Positions 59,345-64,000 of a DNA stretch of 64,000 nt are shown in pieces. Source of the DNA: Hamadaea tsunoensis DSM 44101 (GTDB lineage: Bacteria > Actinomycetota > Actinomycetes > Mycobacteriales > Micromonosporaceae); assembly GCF_000428945.1 (NCBI RefSeq), contig NZ_KE386821.1, forward strand, positions 264,495 to 328,494, in the 5' to 3' direction. The notes under the pieces were generated by a model, which searched no databases, was not told the origin of the DNA, and saw only the letters and a list, made by a program, of their open reading frames with translations. A program made the position numbers and the translations under genes. Every line of letters starts with the position of its first letter. The first letter of the stretch is position 1.

Positions 59345-59977
59345 TCAGCAGGTGGCGAGCATGCTGGTGAGAGCGGACTTCTCGGCGCTGTCGACCGTCA
59401 GGGCGTAGTACCACTTCACCTGGATCCAGGCCCGGGCATAGGTGCAGTAGAACGAGGTCAGCGGCGGCTTCCACTCCGCCGGGTCCTTGTCGCCCTTGCT
59501 CTGGTTCACGTTGTCGGTGACCGCCCACAGCTCGGGGCCGCCGAGGTCGTTGGCGTACGTCTGGCGCTGCGCCGTGGTCCACGCCCAGGCGCCGGACGCC
59601 CACGCCTCGGCCAGCGGCACCATGTGGTCGATGTCGACGTCGGACGGGCTGGTCCAGGTCGCGCCGTCGTACGGGCTCTTCCAACTGCCGGCGGTGGGGT
59701 AGCAGCTGCTGTTGACCGTGACGCCGGTACCGTCCCGCTTGAGGACCGTCTCGCGGGTGTCGCAGGTGCCGCTGATCGTGATCCAGTGCGGGAACAGGGC
59801 TCTGTCGTAGGTCGACCCGTGCGATTCGGCGGCCACGGTCAGGGCGGCCAGCCGGGTCGTGGCGGTCGCCGCCGAGGGGATGTTCGGCGGCGTCGCGTAC
59901 GCCGATTCCGGCAGCACGATCGTGAGCACGGAGACGGCGGCGAGGGCGAGGGTGATGCGCAGGAGTCGTTGCTTCAT
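59345..59977 (-). CDS. Secreted HNH-family endonuclease (DUF1524/GmrSD-C-like)
   Basis: A 210-aa protein with signal peptide (MKQRLLRITLALAAVSVLTIVL, cleavage about residue 28 after AYA). The nuclease core holds DVDIDHMVPLAEAWASGAW (about 115-133) with the catalytic DH of the HNH/DUF1524 motif, LWAVTDNVNQSKGDKDPAEW (about 153-172) with the Asn and the Lys-Gly-Asp segment, and YCTYARAWIQVKWYYAL. These small exported nucleases are common in actinobacteria and are thought to degrade extracellular DNA. Four Cys suggest disulfides. ATG 59977 follows GGGAGC. The gene is divergent from the M4 protease gene. Confidence 0.88.
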   Translation of the reverse strand: MKQRLLRITLALAAVSVLTIVLPESAYATPPNIPSAATATTRLAALTVAAESHGSTYDRALFPHWITISGTCDTRETVLKRDGTGVTVNSSCYPTAGSWKSPYDGATWTSPSDVDIDHMVPLAEAWASGAWAWTTAQRQTYANDLGGPELWAVTDNVNQSKGDKDPAEWKPPLTSFYCTYARAWIQVKWYYALTVDSAEKSALTSMLATC

Positions 59978-60035
59978 GGGGGCTCCCGGTGTCGGGCCGC
60001 GGCCGGTCGGGGGTGTCCGGCGGGGAACGCGGCCA

Positions 60036-60070
60036 CGATCGCATCGAGTATCGACGATGGAATGCGATCG
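60036..60070. promoter_or_regulatory. Inverted repeat between the nuclease and protease genes
   Basis: CGATCGCAT (60036-60044) recurs inverted as ATGCGATCG (60062-60070), 17 bp apart, close to the nuclease start. It is a plausible operator for shared control of two exported hydrolases. Confidence 0.45.
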
Positions 60071-60147
60071 CGGAACGCGCGCGGGCGACGAGCGGATGAA
60101 CTTCGCGTCGGCTACTACCCGAAGTAGGCACACTCGGCACTGACAAT

Positions 60148-60164
60148 CTTCGATATAAACGAAG
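60148..60164. promoter_or_regulatory. AT-centred palindrome upstream of the M4 protease gene
   Basis: CTTCG-ATATAAA-CGAAG lies 36 bp before the protease start. The GATATA/TATAAA core is the most AT-rich spot of the gap and probably includes the -10 element, so a protein bound to the arms would block transcription. Confidence 0.4.
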
Positions 60165-60200
60165 GCGTGTGGCTACCCCCGGCCACGTCAGGAGGATCCC

Positions 60201-61745
60201 GTGAAGATTCGCAGGAGGTACGCCGTCGCCACCACCGTGGCCGCGGCGTTCGTGCTGGTGGTCGCGACCACCTCGCAGGCCAGCGGCGCCGGCGGCCGAA
60301 CCCCGGTCGCGCCCGTGAACTCGTTGGCGGCGGCCACGGCCGGCGCGGACGCGCTGGTCGCCGCCCGGCCCGAGGCGATCAGGAGCAGTGCCGGCGAGGC
60401 GTACGTGCGCGGCGGAGCGATCGCCGCCAACGGTCTCACCTATGTCCCCTACGAGCGGACTTACCAGGGTCTGCGCGTCGCGGGCGGCGACTTCGTCGTC
60501 GTGACCGACGGTGCGGGCAAGGTCGTGCTCACCTCGGTCGCCCAGGATGCCGCGATCGGTACGCTGAGCACCACGCCCGCGATCACGGCGGGCGCGGCCG
60601 AGAAGGTCGCCCGTCGCCAGCTGACCAAGGTGTCGGCGGTGGAGGGTACGCAGCTCGTCGTCTCGACGCTGACCGGAACCGCCCGGCTGGCGTACCAGAC
60701 GACGCTGAACGGGCAGGGCGCCGACGGCTACAGCCGGCTCACCGTCACCGTGGACGCGCTGAACGGGGCGGTCCTCGACCGCGTCGAGCACGTCACGCGC
60801 GGCACCGGCACCGGCAACTGGGAGGGCACGGTCACGATCGCGACCAAGCTCAGCGGCAGCACCTACTCGCTGTCGAGCCCGACCACCAGCAACCTGCCGT
60901 GCCAGAACGCGACCGGCAACGCGACCTTCACCGGACCGGACGACCTGTGGGGCAACGGCGTCGGCACCAACCGGGAGACCGGCTGCGTCGACGCGCTCTA
61001 CGGCGCCGAGAAGGAAGCCTCGATGCTCAGCGCGTGGCTCGGCCGCAACGGCATGGACGGCGCCGGCGGCGCGTGGCCGATCCGCGTCGGCCTGGCCGAC
61101 CTCAACGCGTACTACGACGGCACGCAGGTCCAGATCGGCCACAACCAGGCCGGCGCGTGGATCGGCGCCACCGACGTGATCGCGCACGAGATGGGCCACG
61201 GCGTCGACGACCACACCCCCGGCGGCATCTCCCGCCGCGGTACGCAGGAGTTCGTCGCCGACGTGTTCGGCGCGTCGACGGAGTTCTACGCGGCCAACCC
61301 GGCCGACCCGTCGGACTTCCTGGTCGGCGAGGAGGTCAACCTGGTGGGCAGCGGCCCGATCCGCAACATGTACAACCCGTCGCTGCTGGGCGACCCCAAC
61401 TGCTACTCCAGCAGCATCCCGAACGGCGAGGTGCACGCCTCGGCCGGTCCGGGCAACCACTGGTTCTACCTTGTCGCGATCGGGAGCAACGCGTCCGGCC
61501 AGCCGGTCAGCCCGACGTGCAACAGCACCACGGTCACGGGTATCGGCGTACAGAAGGCACTGAAGATCTTCTATGGCGCGATGCTGTTGAAGACCACGCA
61601 GAGCGGCTACCCCAAGTACCGCCTGTGGACGCTGCAGTCGGCCAAGAGCACCTACCCGGGCAGCTGCACGGAGTTCAACACGGTCAAGGCCGCGTGGAAC
61701 GCGATCAGCGTGCCGGCGCAGTCGGGCGAGCCGTCCTGCCCGTAG
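60201..61745 (+). CDS. Secreted M4-family (thermolysin-like) zinc metalloprotease
   Basis: A 514-aa preproprotease. Signal peptide at about 1-29 (VATTVAAAFVLVVATTSQASG); FTP and PepSY-like propeptide at about 45-195 (YVPYERTYQGLRVAGGDFVVVTDGAGKVV). The M4 catalytic domain follows with DVIAHEMGHGVDDHTPGGI (about 325-343, zinc ligands His-Glu-x-x-His), the third ligand Glu in QEFVADVFGA (about 350) and the catalytic His in GPGNHWFY (about 418). Some M4 hallmarks differ: NESFSDIFG reads TQEFVADVFG. GTG 60201 follows GGAGGA. It probably matures extracellularly by autocleavage. A strong terminator follows. Confidence 0.9.
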   Translation: MKIRRRYAVATTVAAAFVLVVATTSQASGAGGRTPVAPVNSLAAATAGADALVAARPEAIRSSAGEAYVRGGAIAANGLTYVPYERTYQGLRVAGGDFVVVTDGAGKVVLTSVAQDAAIGTLSTTPAITAGAAEKVARRQLTKVSAVEGTQLVVSTLTGTARLAYQTTLNGQGADGYSRLTVTVDALNGAVLDRVEHVTRGTGTGNWEGTVTIATKLSGSTYSLSSPTTSNLPCQNATGNATFTGPDDLWGNGVGTNRETGCVDALYGAEKEASMLSAWLGRNGMDGAGGAWPIRVGLADLNAYYDGTQVQIGHNQAGAWIGATDVIAHEMGHGVDDHTPGGISRRGTQEFVADVFGASTEFYAANPADPSDFLVGEEVNLVGSGPIRNMYNPSLLGDPNCYSSSIPNGEVHASAGPGNHWFYLVAIGSNASGQPVSPTCNSTTVTGIGVQKALKIFYGAMLLKTTQSGYPKYRLWTLQSAKSTYPGSCTEFNTVKAAWNAISVPAQSGEPSCP

Positions 61746-61756
61746 TGCGCATCATC

Positions 61757-61791
61757 CCTGACGGCCCCACCGGGAAGGTGGGGCCGTCAGG
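61757..61791 (+). terminator. Strong hairpin terminator after the M4 protease gene
   Basis: A perfect 15-bp stem (61757-61771 with 61777-61791, CCTGACGGCCCCACC on the 5' side) with a GGGAA loop, 12 bp beyond the stop. Confidence 0.8.
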
Positions 61792-61799
61792 CCCCGGTA

Positions 61800-61840
61800 T
61801 CCATCAAATTCAAGATCTTTTTAAGATCATTTTGTCCCGG
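61800..61840. other. AT-rich tract with small hairpin
   Basis: A 40-bp stretch with GATCTT-TTT-AAGATC (61814-61828) and ATTTTG is the most AT-rich part of this region. It stands between the protease terminator and the transposase remnant. It may mark an old insertion junction. The remaining DNA between 61746 and 61954 holds no gene. Confidence 0.5.
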
Positions 61841-61954
61841 GTGCGTCGATCTCACCTCCGCTCCTCCCGCGGGAGACCGTTCCGGCGCGGGGCGCCTCCA
61901 CTGCCACCTGAGTGGGGCGACGCATCATCCACCGTCGCATCGTCGCCCTTCACC

Positions 61955-62272
61955 TCACGCTGCGCCGGCCTTTGTCGCGACTGTCCAACCCGCGCCCATG
62001 CAAGGGTCTCCTCCTTGGAGCCTTCGTGGCTCTCGATCCCAGCAACCTGGTCCGCCGTCGGCGTGCAGCCGGCCTTCGAATCGTTGCGCCAGGCCGGATT
62101 CGCGCCACGCTTTGGCGTCGTGCATCGAACCGGGCTGCGGCGTGCCGGTCAGTACCAGGGTGCCGTGGTGGGATCCGACGACCTGGACGTTGAAGCCGCA
62201 GGCGTGGCGCTTGCCGGAGTACATGCCCGATCCGGGACAGTGACGCTGCAACAGCGCGGGCCGCCCTCGCAA
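61955..62272 (-). pseudogene. Decayed IS5-type transposase fragment
   Basis: The minus strand encodes about 70 residues that match the core of DDE_Tnp_4/IS5-type transposases: SGMYSGKRHACGFNVQVVGS, then GTLVLTGTPQPGSMHDAKAW, then RESGLAQRFEGRLHADGGPG. It has the HD of the family pattern PGSxHD and an Asp in the ADGGP position of the catalytic LADxGY motif. There is no start, the N-terminal HTH is missing, and after 62010 the similarity is lost or continues in another frame (GLDSRDKGRR), so it is broken. No terminal repeats could be placed. It is the remnant of a mobile element between the protease and glyoxalase-type genes. Confidence 0.65.
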
Positions 62273-62294
62273 ATCCAGTCGTGGGGGTGGCGCG

Positions 62295-63017
62295 TTACGT
62301 GCGAGCCCTGGGTCGGGCCTGTCGTACGCAGAACTCGTTGCCGTCCGGGTCGGCCAGCTCGGCCGATCTGTCCTCGTCAGTCGACATCAGGGTCGCTCCG
62401 AGCGATACCAGCCGGTCGACCTCCGTACGCAGATCGGTGTCGGTCGCGGCGAGCAGAAAACGCTGCGTGTTGCGGACGGTCTTCGGGGCGACAGGTGGTC
62501 CGCCCCAGGCGACCTTCGTCCCGCCGAGCGGCGACTGGACGACCGTCTCCTGATTCTCGTCCCACACCAATGGCCAGCCGAGCCCCTCGCTCCAGAACAG
62601 ACCGACGTCCCGCGTACCGTCGCAGGCGACCTCGGCGAGGTGGCCGCAGCCTGACAGGAATCTGTTGTCGGGCTCCATCACACAGAAATGGTTGCCAGCC
62701 GGGTCGGCCAGGACAATATGGCCCTCGTCGGGCAGCTGGCCGACGTCGACATGCACGGCCCCGAGCGCCACCGCCGCTGCCACCGTGTCCTGCTGGTGGG
62801 CGAGGCTGGTGCTGGTCAGGTGTAGGTGCAGACGGTTGAGGTGCTCCTCCTGCGGCCGCCCCGGAACGAATCGGAGGCCGACCTGCGTCGGCGTACCAGG
62901 CAGGAGCAGACCGCCCGCATCCTCGACCGCATCTCGGCGGAGCATGCCGCCCCAGAATCGGGCCAGCCGCGTGGGGTCATGGGCGTCGTAGGTCACTGCC
63001 AGCAGTTGTACGGCCAT
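62295..63017 (-). CDS. VOC-superfamily protein with two glyoxalase-like domains
   Basis: A 240-aa protein with two tandem Glyoxalase_6-like halves. Half 1 (about 1-120) has LLAVTYDAHDPTRLARFWGGML and VLADPAGNHFCVMEP. Half 2 (about 122-240) has GLFWSEGLGWPLVWDENQETVVQS and AELADPDGNEFCVRQ. The DPxGNxFC phrase of the family occurs in both halves. Metal-binding His/Glu residues are partly kept. Substrate unknown; members include resistance proteins and dioxygenases. ATG 63017 is chosen because TACCGT ends 6 nt upstream (leaderless). An IS630-type element ends about 47 bp upstream. Confidence 0.82.
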   Translation of the reverse strand: MAVQLLAVTYDAHDPTRLARFWGGMLRRDAVEDAGGLLLPGTPTQVGLRFVPGRPQEEHLNRLHLHLTSTSLAHQQDTVAAAVALGAVHVDVGQLPDEGHIVLADPAGNHFCVMEPDNRFLSGCGHLAEVACDGTRDVGLFWSEGLGWPLVWDENQETVVQSPLGGTKVAWGGPPVAPKTVRNTQRFLLAATDTDLRTEVDRLVSLGATLMSTDEDRSAELADPDGNEFCVRQARPRART

Positions 63018-63023
63018 CTCCGG

Positions 63024-63029
63024 ACGGTA
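63024..63029 (-). promoter_or_regulatory. Leaderless -10 element TACCGT before the glyoxalase-domain gene
   Basis: On the minus strand TACCGT ends 6 nt before ATG 63017. CCGGAG between them could also act as a close Shine-Dalgarno sequence, so the two readings compete. The upstream DNA beyond 63063 belongs to the inserted element. Confidence 0.5.
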
Positions 63030-63085
63030 GGCGTACACCGACAACCTCGCCACAGATATTTGCTAGACACTTTTCGGGGTGGGGG

Positions 63086-63680
63086 TCAGGGTGGTCGTGG
63101 TGGAGATAGACCCGTTCCGGTGAGGAAGCCATCGATGAGGCCGGTTCGGTACTGCATGCGTTTGAGGCGGTTCTTGACCGCGGCGGTCAGCGCGGTAGCG
63201 GTACGGGCGGACAGGTTGGCCAGGCTGCGTTTCATCGCTGACCACACCTTCTCGGCGGGGTTGAGTTCCGGGGCGTATCCAGGCAGCCGGTAGACGCGCA
63301 GCCACGGCCGGGCAGCGATCAACATCCGCATGCGGGCCGAACGGTGCGCACCCAGGCCGTCCCACACAAGCACGATCGGCCCGCCGAGTTGCTGATGGGC
63401 GGCGTCGACCAAAGCGGCGAAGTCGTTCTCCCGGAAGCCTTTCGGTTCACCTTTACGACCGCGGGAGGTGATCGTGCGGTAGATCAGCCGGCTGCGGTCG
63501 CCGGGCCGGTAGCAGACCATCCCGGCCACCGACACCCGCGCGTTACCGGCCGCGGTCACCTTCACCACCGGCGTCACGCCACGCGGTGCCCAGGTCGTGG
63601 CCTTGGCCGCCCGCAGCGTCTGACCGCACTCGTCAGCGAAGCAGATCCAGGCGTTCAGCCGTGTCGCGACTCTTTTAGCG
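63086..63680 (-). CDS. IS630-family transposase, catalytic part (reached by -1 frameshift)
   Basis: About 195 residues of the DDE domain: AKRVATRLNAWICFADECGQ (first Asp), IVLVWDGLGAHRS (second Asp) and YAPELNPAEKVWSAMKR (Glu). The last also contains the ELNPxExxW signature of IS630/Tc1-mariner enzymes. It lacks its own start near the junction and overlaps the N-terminal frame at GCTAAAAGAG. Slippage of AAA back by one base on A-AAA-G would fuse the two frames, as in many two-ORF elements. If no frameshift occurs in vivo, the element is inactive. Confidence 0.8.
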
Positions 63681-64000
63681 CCGGCCACTGATAGCGGCGC
63701 CACCGGGCGATGGCCTGCTCGTCGCGTTCGATCGCCCGGTGGATCGGCTGCTGCGGGGGATAACCCAGCCGCCGCATCGCCTGCCACACCGTGGTGACAC
63801 CCACCCGGACATGGAACATGACCGCGATCAGGTCACCAATACGCGCCAGGGTCCAGCGTTGGTCCTCGCCATGCCCGGCCGCCGCCGGACCCAGCTCCAA
63901 CCGCGCCTTCAACCTGGCCAACTGCTCATCGGACAACTTCGGCTCCGGACCCGCAGCACCCCTGGAAGCCAACGCCTGCACACCACCGGCCAGCCACGCC
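63655..64000 (-). CDS. IS630-family transposase, N-terminal part (partial, frame 1)
   Basis: The reading frame is open from the window edge (AWLAGGVQALASRGAAGPEP), then KLSDEQLARLKARLELGP and QRWTLARIGDLIAVMFHVRVGVTTVWQAMRRLGYPPQQP. These are the HTH_29/winged helix DNA-binding domain of IS630 transposases. It ends AIARWRRYQWPALKESRHG and stops at 63655. The catalytic domain continues in the -1 frame, starting at the tract CTAAAAG (63678-63672 on this strand). The true start is outside the window. Confidence 0.8.
   Translation of the reverse strand, partial: AWLAGGVQALASRGAAGPEPKLSDEQLARLKARLELGPAAAGHGEDQRWTLARIGDLIAVMFHVRVGVTTVWQAMRRLGYPPQQPIHRAIERDEQAIARWRRYQWPALKESRHG

Larger units (their letters stand above)
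63064..64000 (-). mobile_element. IS630-family insertion sequence (one end inside the window)
   Basis: The element carries an IS630-type transposase on the minus strand. Its transposase-3' end is placed at the TA dinucleotide 63064-63065, followed by GACACTTTTCGGGG at 63066, because IS630/Tc1-mariner elements insert at and duplicate TA. The other end and the matching inverted repeat lie outside the window. The placement of the end is inferred. Confidence 0.65.

Noticed and set aside
1..64000. tRNA, rRNA or riboswitch genes
   Set aside because: I looked for cloverleaf ends, GGTTCGAATCC-type T-loops and conserved riboswitch cores in the gaps and saw none; almost all gaps are under 260 bp and the only larger one (61746-62294) holds a terminator and a transposase remnant.

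Overview
The window is high-GC actinobacterial chromosome: third positions are almost all G or C, GTG starts are common, and the hexamers GTACGC and CGTACG recur throughout. I read it as Micromonosporaceae (Actinoplanes/Dactylosporangium/Micromonospora-like). This is an inference from composition and gene content; no rRNA or other marker gene is present. I saw no tRNA, rRNA, CRISPR array, PKS/NRPS cluster or prophage.

Layout. 1-1775: the tail of a LuxR-type regulator and a flavin-dependent oxidoreductase. 1872-17683: five cistrons joined by four ATGA overlaps, encoding a PhoD-like metallophosphatase and four very large proteins without signal peptides (a DUF6603-type protein and three I cannot assign). 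Three direct repeats with an 11-bp period lie just upstream. This is the best candidate for an undescribed system. 17772-26463: a fatty-acid desaturase, a glycosyltransferase, a 1512-aa LPTTG-anchored DUF11 surface protein and an unknown protein. 26616-34926: small housekeeping and accessory genes (acetyltransferases, isochorismatase-like hydrolase, DUF1152 protein, metallophosphoesterase, MaoC hydratase), an ECF sigma factor with a membrane beta-propeller partner, and a degenerate two-component pair. 35025-45996: a complete L-rhamnose regulon. It has a LacI-type repressor with a visible operator, an ABC importer (ATPase, two permeases, binding lipoprotein), mutarotase, isomerase, fused aldolase/dehydrogenase and rhamnulokinase. 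46063-55910: two giant secreted proteins, one with FG-GAP repeats and a ricin-B lectin domain, the other an RHS/YD-repeat protein ending in a variable tail. 56019-61745: a MmcQ/YjbR protein, a serine hydrolase operon facing a MarR-like regulator, a secreted HNH nuclease and a secreted M4 protease. 61746-64000: a decayed IS5-type transposase, a glyoxalase-domain protein and an IS630-type element that runs off the window.

How the parts work together. The rhamnose genes form a closed circuit from import to lactaldehyde oxidation. The RhaR gene is divergent from the operon, with a perfect palindrome just downstream of a good promoter. The five-gene operon looks built for coordinated, near-stoichiometric synthesis of a cytoplasmic complex. 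At least six monocistronic or first genes have a TANNNT element 6-7 nt before the start codon and no Shine-Dalgarno sequence, which suggests leaderless mRNAs. Strong GC-rich hairpins separate most transcription units. Protein family assignments come from recognised motifs, not from database searches.
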